Below, piece by piece: positions 1 through 9,214 of a stretch of 64,000 nt of DNA. The translations under genes and the position numbers were made by a program. The notes under the pieces were generated by a model, which did not search any database, was not told the origin of the DNA, and worked only from the letters and a program-made list of their open reading frames with translations. Position 1 is the stretch's first letter. Each line of letters opens with the position of its first letter. The stretch spans positions 868,001 to 932,000 of the forward strand of contig NZ_CP113088.1 of the NCBI RefSeq assembly GCF_026625145.1, given 5' to 3'. This DNA comes from Lacinutrix neustonica. Lineage in GTDB: Bacteria > Bacteroidota > Bacteroidia > Flavobacteriales > Flavobacteriaceae.

Positions 1-340
1 GTAAACGGATTAAATAGCAAAACGGAGCAATGCGCAACGGTTCTACCACTCAATCGCTTTCTGACAACTTAAATGCGTGACGGTCGCCGACTACTGCTCT
101 GCTCCTATTACGGATAAATATATGATTCTAAAATCGCTGTTTAAAGTAAAATGTAATGTCGCGAACGGATACCATTCGTTGTGATAAATGGAATATAAAA
201 TATAAAGCACTGTACACAACAGTGTGTAAATATAATTGCTTGGTTCCTTCTTACTCGGAAAATCCTAACGGATTTTCCTCCCGTTCGTTAATATTTACTA
301 TTTTAGAGGCTTAATCACGCAACTATCCTTACACTTAACG
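1..340 (+). repeat. Cassette 0: ORF-less, family B, 5' end outside window
   Basis: This matches the 3' three quarters of the other family B cassettes, most closely the copy at 31284-31740. No gene is seen in it. Confidence 0.85.
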
Positions 341-346
341 TTAGCG
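214..346 (+). other. attC-like site 0 (class I)
   Basis: Box ACACAAC; core GTTAGCG belongs to the next cassette. The hairpin is GGAAAATCC/GGATTTTCC. The usual distal CCGG here reads CCCG. Confidence 0.8.
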
Positions 347-372
347 GTAATTTAAAAAAAAACAATCAACCA

Positions 373-1312
373 ATGAAAGTATTTATATCTCATAGTAGTA
401 CAGATAAAAAATTCGTACGAATGTTGAAAGATGCTTTATTAGAAAATAGTATCGAAACTTGGTTCGATGAGGACCAACTTGACTTGGGCGATAGTTTAGT
501 TACAAGATTGGAAAACGCTCTTGATACATCTTCACATCTCGTTTTAATACTTTCACCAAATTCTGTAAAATCAGATTGGGTAAAGTTTGAGTTAAAAAAA
601 GCATTAGATAATAAACGTACTGGATTAATGCAAAAAATAATTCCGATTAAATATAGAAAATGTGAAATTCCGAGATGAATTAACTGATTTATTACACGCT
701 GACTTATCCAATGAAGTTGTACTGCCTACAGATGATTCGAAAAAAATCAAATTTATTTCAGATGGTTTCGATGCAGTATTTTTGAAATTAGTTAGAGCAA
801 TTCGAAATAACTCAAAAGCTATTAATAAAACCGAAAAAGAAGAGATTATAAAATCAATAAAATCTTCTCAACCAATCATTGAAAAGAACTCAAATACAAT
901 TCATAGAGGAAATTATGAATTGATAGGTTTTAATTCTACTGAATCAAGATTAAAGTATCAAAAATTGATTTCAAAAGAAGATAAAACAATTGAAGAGATT
1001 GAGGAATTACGACCAATTCTATTACCTGCAAGTTTAAAATCGATAGCTAAATTTAAAAAAGGTCAAAGGTTTGAAATTCAGTCCGACTTACCATTTCCAA
1101 GTTATGGTCATTTCGCTGGTTATAGAATTGACGATTTAAAAATTGCAATAGATAAGAAAACTCGTGAAGAAGTGTTTTTAAGAGCTGGAAATTTTTATCA
1201 AGTGGAAATTGATATTAAAGAAAATATTATTCGATTTGTAAATAGTTTTGGAACAGACCCCAATGATAAAATAAAATCTGGTGGCGAAAAAAATTACGCT
1301 CTTGCTGCATAA
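373..1312 (+). CDS. TIR domain protein, apparent frameshift (cassette 1)
   Basis: Residues 1 to about 135 form a TIR domain: the start MKVFISHSSTDKKFV, the segment WFDEDQLDLGDSL and the strand VLILSPNSVKSDWV are typical. TIR domains of bacterial defence proteins usually hydrolyse NAD+ or make signalling nucleotides from it. The remaining 180 or so residues are not recognised and may be a sensor. The frame breaks at 670-674, which reads CCGAG; CCGG there gives a continuous CEIPDELTDLLHADLS, as expected for a TIR C-terminus. It is the only gene in its cassette and starts 32 bp after the junction. Role in abortive infection is inferred. Confidence 0.75.
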
Positions 1313-1319
1313 AAACTAC

Positions 1320-1450
1320 CGCTAACACCGTGTATAATTAATGGCTAGTTCGAGCTTGCTTACGAAAATCCTAGCGGATTTTCTATTCGGTTTGTATTTG
1401 CTAAATTAGGTGCTTAAACACGCCACTAATCATACACATCAACGTTGGCG
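1320..1450 (+). other. attC-like site 1 (class II)
   Basis: Box TACCGCTAAC is the exact reverse complement of its cassette start GTTAGCGGTA. Confidence 0.8.
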
Positions 1451-1562
1451 GTAATATGAACAATCATAATATAAATAAAAGAATAGTCAGAAAAGAGAGG
1501 AGTGTTTAAACAACCAATTGGTCAGTTGGACAAATGCAGGAATTGGCAAAAAAAGAAAATTT

Positions 1563-2081
1563 ATGACACTTGAACAAATCTTTACAGACAAAACCATTAA
1601 AGCCAAAGCTAAAGTTAAGCAAATTGGAGAATGGCTCTTGGAAGGCACTTTGCCCATTGATGAACTAATGGTTTTTTCAGAAAAACAACCAAAACCAATT
1701 AAAGCCAGTTGTATTGAAGCTATAGAATATGCAACTAAAAAACAACCAAAAATCGCAGATGAAACTGTTTTTACTTTTGTAACAAAATCCTTAAAAGAAA
1801 ACGAACCCGGAGTAAAATGGGAAAGTGCAAAAGTTATCGGAAACATTGCAAAATTATTCCCAGCCGACTTATCAGATGCGATAAAAAACCTATTGTCAAA
1901 TGCAAAGTCTGATGGCACAGTTGTGCGTTGGGCAAGTGCATTTGCATTGGGAGAAATCCTTAAATTGAAACTTGAATATAATTCAAAGCTTTTGACAAAA
2001 ATTGAGAAATTGGCAGATGCAGAACGAGATAATGGCGTAAAGAATAAATATCTTGGAGCATTAAAAAAAATTAAAAAGTAA
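1563..2081 (+). CDS. HEAT-repeat-like alpha-helical protein (cassette 2)
   Basis: About 172 residues from the ATG at 1563; a TTG at 1518 in the same frame would add 15 residues of low plausibility. The sequence is a run of paired amphipathic helices, with repeated patterns such as VKWESAKVIGNIAKLF and VVRWASAFALGEILKL, typical of HEAT/armadillo solenoids that bind proteins. No catalytic motif is seen. The stop codon is 3 bp before the TfoX-like gene, so the two are probably co-transcribed. I have no specific function. Confidence 0.65.
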   Translation: MTLEQIFTDKTIKAKAKVKQIGEWLLEGTLPIDELMVFSEKQPKPIKASCIEAIEYATKKQPKIADETVFTFVTKSLKENEPGVKWESAKVIGNIAKLFPADLSDAIKNLLSNAKSDGTVVRWASAFALGEILKLKLEYNSKLLTKIEKLADAERDNGVKNKYLGALKKIKK

Positions 2082-2084
2082 GAT

Positions 2085-2413
2085 ATGGATAATTGGCAGG
2101 AAAAACTAAAACTCTATGACGAGTTAATTTCAAAATGTCCTCGTTTTGAAAGGTTGGGAAAGACAATGCCTTATACTTCCGCGAATGGTTATATGTTTTC
2201 TGCATTAAACAAAGCAGGAGAAATAGGTATTCGATTTTCAAAAGAAATCCAAGAAAAATATATTCAAGAACTTGATACAACATTCTTCCTATCCTATGGA
2301 GCAAAAATGAAAGGTTACATACTAATTCCGAAGAAATGTTAAAGGATTTGGACAATGTTTCGAAATATTTGAACGAAAGTTATGACTACGTTATGAGCTT
2401 GAAAAAGAAATAA
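2085..2413 (+). CDS. TfoX/Sxy N-terminal-like small protein, apparent frameshift (cassette 2)
   Basis: The product is about 110 residues once the break at 2328-2330 is read as CCGG. It then continues IPEEMLKDLDNVSKYLNESY and ends YVMSLKKK. The N-terminal part (CPRFERLGKTMPYTSANGYMFSALNKAGEIGIR) resembles the TfoX N-terminal domain family of small single-domain proteins found outside competence loci. It directly follows the HEAT-like gene in the same cassette. Function is unknown; the family name does not imply competence control here. Confidence 0.6.
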
Positions 2414-2420
2414 ATACTAC

Positions 2421-2552
2421 CGCCAACACGGTGTATAAGCAATAGCGATTTAAGGTCTAAACCCAAAGGAAATTACTTGAAATTCATTACATTGATAATC
2501 TGAAAAGTAGTGTTGTAAAATCCGCTACTGCTCATACACAAGACCGTTGTGT
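2421..2552 (+). other. attC-like site 2 (class VII)
   Basis: Box CCGCCAAC matches its cassette start GTTGGCGG. The inner stem is AGCAATAGCG / CGCTACTGCT. Confidence 0.75.
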
Positions 2553-3006
2553 ACAATGGCTCACTCGGCTCCAAAAAAAAAACCATATTCGCTAAAACTA
2601 ATACTCTAAAGCATTAATTTTTATCAAAAAAATTAACACGTAATTATTACGTAAAATAACGGTTTGTAAACGGATTAAATAGCAAAACGGAGCAATGCGC
2701 AACGGTTCTACCACTCAATCGCTTTCTGACAACTTAAATGCGCAACTGTAACGGACTACCGCTCTGCTCCTATTACGTATAAAAACATGACTCTAAAAGT
2801 GCTGTTTAAAGCAAAAAGCAATATTGACAACGGATACCACTCGGTGTGATAAATGGAATAAAAAATATAAAGCACTGTACACAACAGTGTGTAAAAATAA
2901 TTGCTTGGTTCTATCTTACTCGGAAAATCCTAGCGGATTTTCCTCCTGGTTCGTTAATATTTACTATTTTAGAGGCTTAATCACGCAACTATCCTTACAC
3001 TTAACG
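2547..3006 (+). repeat. Cassette 3: ORF-less, family B
   Basis: 460 bp. Starts GTTGTGTACAATGGCTCAC and ends TGTACACAAC plus site 3. No credible gene on either strand; the short open frame at 2824-3021 is translation of the site itself. Confidence 0.85.
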
Positions 3007-3012
3007 TTAGCC
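2879..3012 (+). other. attC-like site 3 (class I)
   Basis: Box TGTACACAAC is the reverse complement of its cassette start GTTGTGTACA. Confidence 0.8.
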
Positions 3013-3028
3013 ACAAGCTGAAAAAACA

Positions 3029-3733
3029 TTGAGATACTACATTGGAGCATATTATTTAATTAAACTTCGTGATTCCAATTTTGGAGCTTACGAAGGAAAA
3101 AAAATGCATACTTGTAGCACTTGTATCAACGATTCTTTTTTTGACGCTTGGTCGATTTCGTGGTCTGAAAACGGAAAAAATGTTAGTGCAGAAACTAAAT
3201 CGGATTTTAATCTCAATGAAAAGCTGATTAAAGAAATACAGAATTGGACTGACAAAAAAATGGAGGAAAATAAAATCGGATGGATTTGCACATTTGCCGA
3301 TTTAGAAACCTTAACCGAATATAAAAGTTCGTTTTTTCCAAAAGCAGAAAGTGAAATATTGAGTATTAACTTTCCCGAATCAGAAAGAACCGAATTACTA
3401 AATTTATTCAATCCTGAAAAGACAAGTTTTGGCGAAATCGGACTTTCAATAAATTTAAAAAAAGGAATAATAGAAAACAAAGACGAACTGACTTTAGGCT
3501 ACGACTTAATCGGAATTGAAGATAGTAGTGAATTTCATAGTTTTCATTGCCACGATTTAGCAAGTGACTTAATCGAAAAGTTCGGAATTGAAATAAACGA
3601 ATTCGGACTGATTAACGAAAATGACAAATGGACCGAAATGGTGGAATATATGAACGATGAGAAAAACGGATTTGAGTCTTCACCTTGGTTCTATGTGAAA
3701 GTTAATAAAATAACGGAAAAAGCCAGTGGCTAA
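3029..3733 (+). CDS. Unknown 234-residue soluble protein (cassette 4)
   Basis: The start is TTG, 22 bp after the junction; no earlier start exists and the next ATG (3102) would remove a plausible N-terminus. It has no signal peptide or membrane segment. The sequence is acidic and shows a CSTC pair near residue 27 and HCHD near residue 170, which could bind metal but prove nothing. The size and composition resemble immunity-type proteins of polymorphic toxin systems; that is only an impression. Its stop codon TAA lies inside the end box GGCTAAC. Confidence 0.65.
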   Translation: MRYYIGAYYLIKLRDSNFGAYEGKKMHTCSTCINDSFFDAWSISWSENGKNVSAETKSDFNLNEKLIKEIQNWTDKKMEENKIGWICTFADLETLTEYKSSFFPKAESEILSINFPESERTELLNLFNPEKTSFGEIGLSINLKKGIIENKDELTLGYDLIGIEDSSEFHSFHCHDLASDLIEKFGIEINEFGLINENDKWTEMVEYMNDEKNGFESSPWFYVKVNKITEKASG

Positions 3734-3858
3734 CACCGTATAAAATTAATTGCTAGTACTTGCCTGCTTACGAAAATCCTCTCGGATTTTCTATTCGGTT
3801 TGTATTTGCTAAATTAGGTGCTTATACACGCAACTAATCTTATACAAACACGTTGTAT
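3728..3858 (+). other. attC-like site 4 (class II)
   Basis: Box GTGGCTAAC matches its cassette start GTTAGCCAC and contains the stop codon of the preceding gene. Confidence 0.8.
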
Positions 3859-3920
3859 GCAAGTAACTAACTCATACGGTGGAAAGGTATATAAAGAGTT
3901 GTTGAAATAACAATGAAGAT

Positions 3921-4247
3921 ATGATTACTGATGATATGAGGAAAGCATATGCTGAAATCTCTACTGAAGAATTAACAGAAGAGATGATATCTACTAAAAG
4001 TAGGCATATAGGACATTATGAGTTAGATGAAGAGGATATAGAAAACGAAAAACGCCCAAAAGGACCATTAATACCAACACGAAATTCAGACACAATTAAA
4101 TACAGAATATATTTAGCTCTTATATATGAGTTCATTAAAGTAGGAGACGATAAGATTGTATTTAAAGAAGAACACTTTAAAGGAATAGTAGAGGAATTAA
4201 ACTCTAATAAATTTTGGAGAGATAAGTTTGTATTAGCAAAATATTAA
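3921..4247 (+). CDS. Unknown 108-residue protein (cassette 5)
   Basis: The product is short and acidic, opening MITDDMRKAYAEISTEELTEEMIS, with no signal, membrane segment or known motif. It is the only convincing + strand gene in cassette 5 and its 3' end overlaps the end of the minus strand gene at 4244-4507 by 4 bp, so the two are convergent. The composition is protein-like, but the gene is not recognised. Confidence 0.5.
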   Translation: MITDDMRKAYAEISTEELTEEMISTKSRHIGHYELDEEDIENEKRPKGPLIPTRNSDTIKYRIYLALIYEFIKVGDDKIVFKEEHFKGIVEELNSNKFWRDKFVLAKY

Positions 4248-4507
4248 AGTTCTGTTTTCAACCTTTTAACAAGGTCTTTTGCTAAAATGATAGACTGAGG
4301 AATAGCTAATAAGTGATTGTTTTTATTTCTGCCCATTTCACCCGTAAAATCAGTATAGTCCATATTTCTTCCTAAATCATTTACCACACGATGTAATGCT
4401 TTTAAAGATTCTATCCTATCCTCATTTGTGTTAGAAGTGTCTTCAAGAATATTTGTAAAGTGGTTTATTAAATCTATAGAAATTTCAATCTGATTTTTAT
4501 TAGGCAT
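4244..4507 (-). CDS. Unknown 87-residue helical protein, reverse strand (cassette 5)
   Basis: It reads from 4507 down to 4244 and encodes a mostly helical protein beginning MPNKNQIEISIDLINHF, with a charged C-terminus. No motif is recognised. It lies downstream of the minus strand gene at 4709-5176, about 200 bp away, and may be expressed with it. Reverse-strand genes are rare in this array; these two are the only convincing ones. Confidence 0.55.
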   Translation of the reverse strand: MPNKNQIEISIDLINHFTNILEDTSNTNEDRIESLKALHRVVNDLGRNMDYTDFTGEMGRNKNNHLLAIPQSIILAKDLVKRLKTEL

Positions 4508-4708
4508 CTAATTATATTTTCAACCAAGATAATAAAAAACAATCAACATCTGAATTACAATCAGTACGCAAATGTTACACTGGACTGATAATCTGAATTA
4601 ATAACTGTGCGGAAGTATAACGCGCTAAATGAATAAAATATGAAATTAATGGCTTTGGCACTTTTTGGAATCCTTATGTATTTTATAGGAGCATCTAGTG
4701 CAGTAGGA

Positions 4709-5176
4709 TTATTTAGTAAAGAAATAAGTTATTATGAGTCCACTCACAAAGGTAATGACTGGCCATACAGTTTTAAAAATGCGAATCTTATTTTCAAACT
4801 TGCGTTGTTGTCCGGCTTCCTCTGCTTCTTGTTTTTCCTTTATATAATCATATTCGAAACCGTATAGGTTTTTAAGTATTCCTTTATAAGACAGAGTAAT
4901 ATTATTTTTATTAATATGTATCAAATCTTCATTCCTCAAGAAGTATAAAATAGAATTAAAAAGAGATTGTTTACCTTCAACTTCTTTACTTGCATCAAAA
5001 TCTTCCAAAAAGAATTTTTCCAAGTCGTTAGAGTAGATTCTCTCATAAGGAACATCTGAATTGATACTCTGAAAAAGCTCTTTATCTGAACTGGTATAAG
5101 ACTTATAAGGTAAGTTCAAATTATTAATAACAGAATCAGCTAATCTTAAGTAAGTAATATGGTTAGGTTTTAACAT
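4709..5176 (-). CDS. Predicted wHTH-like protein with C-terminal membrane anchor, reverse strand (cassette 5)
   Basis: 155 residues read from 5176. Residues 70-110 (LFNSILYFLRNEDLIHINKNN) look like a winged-helix fold, followed by a charged coiled stretch (KEKQEAEEAGQQRKFENK) and a final membrane segment VWPVITFVSGLIITYFF. The layout, a small domain with coiled coil and C-terminal tail anchor, is the same as in the + strand gene at 55737-56228. This suggests a membrane-tethered sensor or effector. The ATG lies 71 bp inside the end box, so its promoter would have to overlap the attC-like site. Confidence 0.6.
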   Translation of the reverse strand: MLKPNHITYLRLADSVINNLNLPYKSYTSSDKELFQSINSDVPYERIYSNDLEKFFLEDFDASKEVEGKQSLFNSILYFLRNEDLIHINKNNITLSYKGILKNLYGFEYDYIKEKQEAEEAGQQRKFENKIRIFKTVWPVITFVSGLIITYFFTK

Positions 5177-5242
5177 AATGGAAATATAATTTGACCAATA
5201 TAAAATAAAAGAATTACATTAGAAGAAAATTAAAAAACCTGC

Positions 5243-5377
5243 ATACAACATAGTATATAATCAATAAGGAAAGTAAGTAATAAATTTCAGCAAATCGCGC
5301 ATAAAATAAATACTGTAACTATCTGAAAATCAATTATTTTTAACTTTCCTTACAAATTATATACAAAAACGTTGGCA
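5243..5377 (+). other. attC-like site 5 (unclassified)
   Basis: Box TGCATACAAC matches its cassette start GTTGTATGCA. The centre lacks the common GGAAAATCC hairpin. Confidence 0.7.
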
Positions 5378-5388
5378 ACAAGCTGAAA

Positions 5389-5942
5389 ATGATAAACTCG
5401 GAACATATAAAGATTACTATTGGATTGAAATATTATCCGAAAAGTACGATATGAATTCACTGATTTCTAAATTTCCTGAACTTATTATCGATAAATATCT
5501 TTCAATAGTTTCATTCGACAGCGACTCTTTCCTGCCGACCGAATCTGAATTGAAAAGGGGCTGGACTTATGAAAATGAAATTGCTTATTTCGATGAAATG
5601 ACAGAATTTGAATTATCTCAAAAATCATTGTTTGACATTTATGATCAATGGCTAATTTTTGAGAAAAAGCAAAGGTTTAAAGCAATGGAAATTTTTGTCA
5701 ATTATGGTGGATTTTCAACCGACTTAAACGAATCTCGGAATGAATTGGAATTGGCGGACACAAAGCGTTTTTGGAATCAAATTGAGGAAATAAAACCTTC
5801 AAGATTTATTCTCAATGGAGATAAACTGATTTTTGGAACGATTAAACAAACTGAATTTGAAAAAGTAAAAGCCAGTTGCCAACAATGTATAACCGCAATT
5901 ACGGCGGATTCGACTACGTCCAAATCCACTCGGAATTGCTAA
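5389..5942 (+). CDS. Unknown soluble protein, apparent frameshift near start (cassette 6)
   Basis: Reading the CGG at 5399-5401 as CCGG joins an ATG at 5389 to the long frame and gives an N-terminus MINSGTYKDYYWIEILSE; without this the first ATG is 5451. The product of about 184 residues is acidic, with no signal or membrane segment (FDSDSFLPTESELKRGWTYENE). It has no stop before the site and runs on through the end box for about 23 residues, so its C-terminus is encoded by attC sequence. Function unknown. Confidence 0.6.
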
Positions 5943-6010
5943 AGTCAGTGCTAAACCGTAAATAATCGCTAATTTAACCCGTAACTGACGGTTATACGAA
6001 ACCGTTGTGT
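5877..6010 (+). other. attC-like site 6 (class III)
   Basis: Box GTTGCCAAC matches its cassette start GTTGGCAAC. The hairpin is GGATTCG / CGAATCC here with one mismatch (CAAATCC). Confidence 0.75.
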
Positions 6011-6037
6011 AACATTTGCTCACTCATCATAATTTGA

Positions 6038-6908
6038 ATGAAAAACAAATCTTGGAGACATCATTATTTACCGGTTTTTTACTTAAAAGGTTTTACCAAA
6101 GAATCAAATAAGTTTAAAATATTTAATGTTCAAGAAAAAAGATTTATTAAAAATGGAAAGGAGTTTTCACCGGAATCTTACTTCTTTGAAAAAGATGGAA
6201 ACACGATAAAATTCAATGAATCTGAAACGGACTTTTTAGAAACTCAACACTATAGCCATTTCGATAATAATGCTGCAAAACTAATTGAAAAGATAAATTC
6301 ATCGAGTATTGACAATCGTTTCAATGTAGACGAAGATGATATGCCAGCTCTTAATCATTTTGTAAGCCTAATGTATTGGCGTTTACCTCACAGAAAAGAA
6401 GAGTTAAGAAACTTCGTAAGAAATAACGACTTGAATACTTTAGGATTAGCTATAAAAGATAAAAATGGAATTAAAGATAAAAAACGTGAAGAGGAATTAA
6501 AAAACAGCGAGCCGTTTTTAAATGCTTACAAGTATTATAATTCTTTAATGGACTCAATGAGAGGATTTGAATGCAGAACGCCTTATACGATTATAGAGAG
6601 TACTGATAAATTCCCATACTTATGTTCTGATAATCCTGTGATATTAGAAAAAAACGAAATGCCGAAAGTTTATGAAGACGATTATCTTTTCCCTTTATCT
6701 CGGCAACAGGTTATTCATAAAAACAAATAGAAGGGAGAATTTTCCTGCTTATTTAAGACTTATGGTTGATACTTTAGTGTATAAACAAGCAATAAAGTAT
6801 GTAAGTTGTACAGATGAAAGATATGTCGATATATTGGAAAATAATTTTGAAAAATATAATATTTCCGTTGAGGAATTGAAAATTGAAATATTTAACAAAC
6901 TGAAATAA
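6038..6908 (+). CDS. DUF4238 family protein, apparent frameshift (cassette 7)
   Basis: About 290 residues after restoration. The N-terminus RHHYLPVFYLKGFT is the signature of DUF4238, followed by the family features FVSLMYWRLPHR and PYLCSDNPVI. The frame breaks at 6699-6703 (CTCGG); CCGG there restores FPLSGNRLFIKTNRRENFPAYL. DUF4238 proteins are of unknown biochemical function and are common in variable, defence-rich regions. The gene starts 33 bp after the junction and is alone in its cassette. Confidence 0.75.
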
Positions 6909-6916
6909 AAAACGTT

Positions 6917-7050
6917 ACACAACAATGTATAACCGCAATTACGGCGGATTCGACTACGTCCGAATCCACTCGGAATTGCTAAAGCCTGTGCTAAACCGAA
7001 AAGTTAGTGTATATTAACCCGTAACTGACGGTTATACGAGACCGTTGTAC
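6917..7050 (+). other. attC-like site 7 (class III)
   Basis: Box GTTACACAAC matches its cassette start GTTGTGTAAC over all 10 bases. Hairpin GGATTCG/CGAATCC. Confidence 0.8.
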
Positions 7051-7069
7051 CACATTTGAGAAAACCAAA

Positions 7070-7297
7070 ATGACAGAAGAAAATATTAGAAAATCTTGGC
7101 GGAATTTATTGATACCATTTATAATCGGACTTTTAGTTTTTATTGTGTCAATTTTATTTCACCGATTAGGAAGTAAAAGACCAACACCGCAAACTATTAG
7201 TCTATTTGGTTGTGTTTTTGGAATTGTTTTTATGGTTTTCACTGGAATTAGAATGCTGAAATTCAGAAAGTATTTAAAATCATTAAATGAACAATAA
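7070..7297 (+). CDS. Small two-helix membrane protein (cassette 8)
   Basis: 75 residues with two membrane segments (LIPFIIGLLVFIVSILF and SLFGCVFGIVFMVFTGI) and a positively charged tail. It overlaps the next gene by 11 bp, which suggests translational coupling and a two-gene unit. Function unknown. Confidence 0.6.
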   Translation: MTEENIRKSWRNLLIPFIIGLLVFIVSILFHRLGSKRPTPQTISLFGCVFGIVFMVFTGIRMLKFRKYLKSLNEQ

Positions 7298-7676
7298 AAC
7301 GACGGACTTTCTATTCGGCTGTAAAAACCTTTATTTTTTAGGAATACATCCTTTTGACTTTAGCAAATCGGACTCAAAAGAATACAAAGAAAGAGTTGAA
7401 CTTGGAAAGGAAATAATAAAGGAAAACGGAATTCAAAGTTTTGCGGAATTTATTATGGAATATCAATATCGCGTTGCAGTTTGGTCATCGTTTATAACAT
7501 TGGAATTTGGAAAACCTGACCGACATGAAATTCTGAAAATTAATGGAACTGAAACAATATATTCAGCTTGTTTGGAAAAAATCGAACAGAGAGAAATTAA
7601 TGAATTACCGATTGACATTATCAAAAACAAAAATAACTGGATAAAAAAAATAAAAACGTGCTACAACACCGTGTAA
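7287..7676 (+). CDS. Unknown 129-residue protein (cassette 8)
   Basis: It is a soluble protein with no recognised domain (DFLFGCKNLYFLGIHPFDFSKS at the start). It begins inside the end of the membrane protein gene, so the pair may act together. The last residues CYNTV and the stop codon are encoded by the attC-like site, a pattern shared with three other genes in the window. Confidence 0.6.
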   Translation: MNNKTTDFLFGCKNLYFLGIHPFDFSKSDSKEYKERVELGKEIIKENGIQSFAEFIMEYQYRVAVWSSFITLEFGKPDRHEILKINGTETIYSACLEKIEQREINELPIDIIKNKNNWIKKIKTCYNTV

Positions 7677-7794
7677 AAATAATTGCTTGGTTCTTGCCTA
7701 CTCGGAAAATCCTTCGGATTTTCCTGCGGTTCGTTCCATTCTTATTGAGTTAGTTGCTTGCACACGCAACTATCCTTACACAATCACGTTAGCC
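7661..7794 (+). other. attC-like site 8 (class I)
   Basis: Box GTGCTACAAC against its cassette start GTTGTACCAC: one mismatch at the seventh base, 9 of 10 paired. Confidence 0.75.
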
Positions 7795-8255
7795 CACATG
7801 TCCACTCGGCTCGAAAAAAAATCCTAAAGTTGCTTAAAAGTGGTTTAAAAGTAAAAAAAACAACGCTTCTCTCCTACTTACTCAACCGATTTCGGATAAT
7901 AGCACTACGCGCTACTGTTGCGTCGGACTCTTTTACGTTGCGGCAAAACTGTATGTGAAATAAAATATCCTACTCAATCCTTTTCTGAGATCAGTGAAAC
8001 ACAACTCTTGCGGCGGATTGCTATTAAAAACGGCATATCTTAACCTTCAAAATATAAAATCAATAGCTATCTGTAAAACAATACTTTGCGAAACTGGAAC
8101 TCCAACTGTTATGAAATAAAATAACGTGGGCTAACACGGTGTATAAAAAATTGCTATTTTGGGCTTACATTATGGTCGTTGCTTGTTTGCTTGCTTCTGA
8201 TTTTCCTACGGAAAATCCCCGCACTCAAACTACGCAACTTATTATACACGAACCG
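7789..8255 (+). repeat. Cassette 9: ORF-less, family A
   Basis: 467 bp. The first half resembles the 44 copy and the second half the 12/74 copies, so it looks mosaic. No gene seen. Confidence 0.85.
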
Positions 8256-8261
8256 TTAGCC
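8129..8261 (+). other. attC-like site 9 (class IV)
   Basis: Box GTGGGCTAAC matches cassette start GTTAGCCCAC. The hairpin order is reversed: GGATTTTCC TAC GGAAAATCC. Confidence 0.8.
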
Positions 8262-8743
8262 CACATGCCCACTCGGCTCGAAAAAAAATTCTAAAGTTGC
8301 TTAAAAGTGGTTTAAAAGTGGTTTAAAAGTGGTTTAAAAGTAAAAAAACAACACTTCTCGCCTTCTTACTCAACCGATTTCGGATAATAGTACTACGCGC
8401 CACTGTTGCGACGGACTCTTTTACGTAGCGGCAAAACTGCATGTGAAATAAAATATCCTACTCAATCCTTTTCTGAGATCAGTGAAACGCAACTCTTGCG
8501 GCGGATTGGAAATAAAATCGGTATATCTCAACACATAAAAAATTAGAATCAATAATTCAATGTGAAGCAAAACCTTGCGTTTCAAAATCCACTCTTGTGG
8601 GAAATAAAATAACGTGGGCTAACACGGTGTATAAAAAATTGCTATTTTGGGCTTACATTATGGTCGTTGCTTGTTTATTTGCTTCTGATTTTCCTACGGA
8701 AAATCCCCGCACTCAAACTACGCAACTTATCATACACGAACCG
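8256..8743 (+). repeat. Cassette 10: ORF-less, family A, with three 11-bp repeats
   Basis: 488 bp. Near 8298-8340 the unit AGTGGTTTAAA is present three times in tandem, against one in most copies. No gene seen; the open frame at 8597-8782 is attC-like sequence. Confidence 0.85.
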
Positions 8744-8749
8744 TTAGCC
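8617..8749 (+). other. attC-like site 10 (class IV)
   Basis: Box GTGGGCTAAC; nearly identical to site 9. Confidence 0.8.
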
Positions 8750-9208
8750 CACATGCCCACTCGGCTCGAAAAAAAATTCTAAAGTTGCTTAAAAGTGATT
8801 TAAAAATAAAAAAAACAACGCTTCTCACCTGCTCACTCAACCTATTTCGGATAAAACACAACGCGACACTGTTGAGACGGACTCTTTAACGTTTCGGCAA
8901 AACTGTATGTGAAATAAAATATCATACTCAATCCTTTTCTGACATCAGTAAAACGCAACTCTTGCGGCGGATTTATATAGCAAACGGCAAATCGTAACGC
9001 ACAAAAGATAAAATCAATAGTAGCACGTAAAACAAAACTCTGCGGAGCTGCAAAGCCATATGGAGAAAAATAAAATAACGTGGGCTAACAATGTGTAAAA
9101 TAAATACTACTTTTATGGCTTAACCTAAAGGCAGTTCATGTTAGCTTGCTTCGGATTTTCCTACGGAAAATCCCCGCACACTAACCCGTACTTACCTTAC
9201 ACGAACCG
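8744..9208 (+). repeat. Cassette 11: ORF-less, family A, 465-bp subtype
   Basis: Same length and almost the same sequence as 14124-14588, 32936-33400, 44295-44759 and 58545-59009. Confidence 0.9.
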
Positions 9209-9214
9209 TTAGCC
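9083..9214 (+). other. attC-like site 11 (class IV)
   Basis: Box GTGGGCTAAC. Carries the rare variant CAGTTCATG shared only with site 73. Confidence 0.8.

Noticed and set aside
1487-1918. Minus strand frame opposite the HEAT-like gene (and similar shadows at 3088-3480, 29915-30244, 47332-47568)
   Set aside because: They overlap convincing + strand genes over their whole length and have serine/phenylalanine-rich shadow composition.
2824-3021. Short + strand open frames in gene-free cassettes (also at 8597-8782, 25972-26193, 13950-14162, 7758-7958, 34774-34956)
   Set aside because: They are translations of the attC-like site and leader. They recur only because the DNA repeats, and they change frame between copies.
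4640-4867. Hydrophobic 75-residue + strand frame in cassette 5
   Set aside because: Most of it is antisense to the better supported minus strand gene at 4709-5176. Its first 20 residues are hydrophobic, so it is not wholly excluded.
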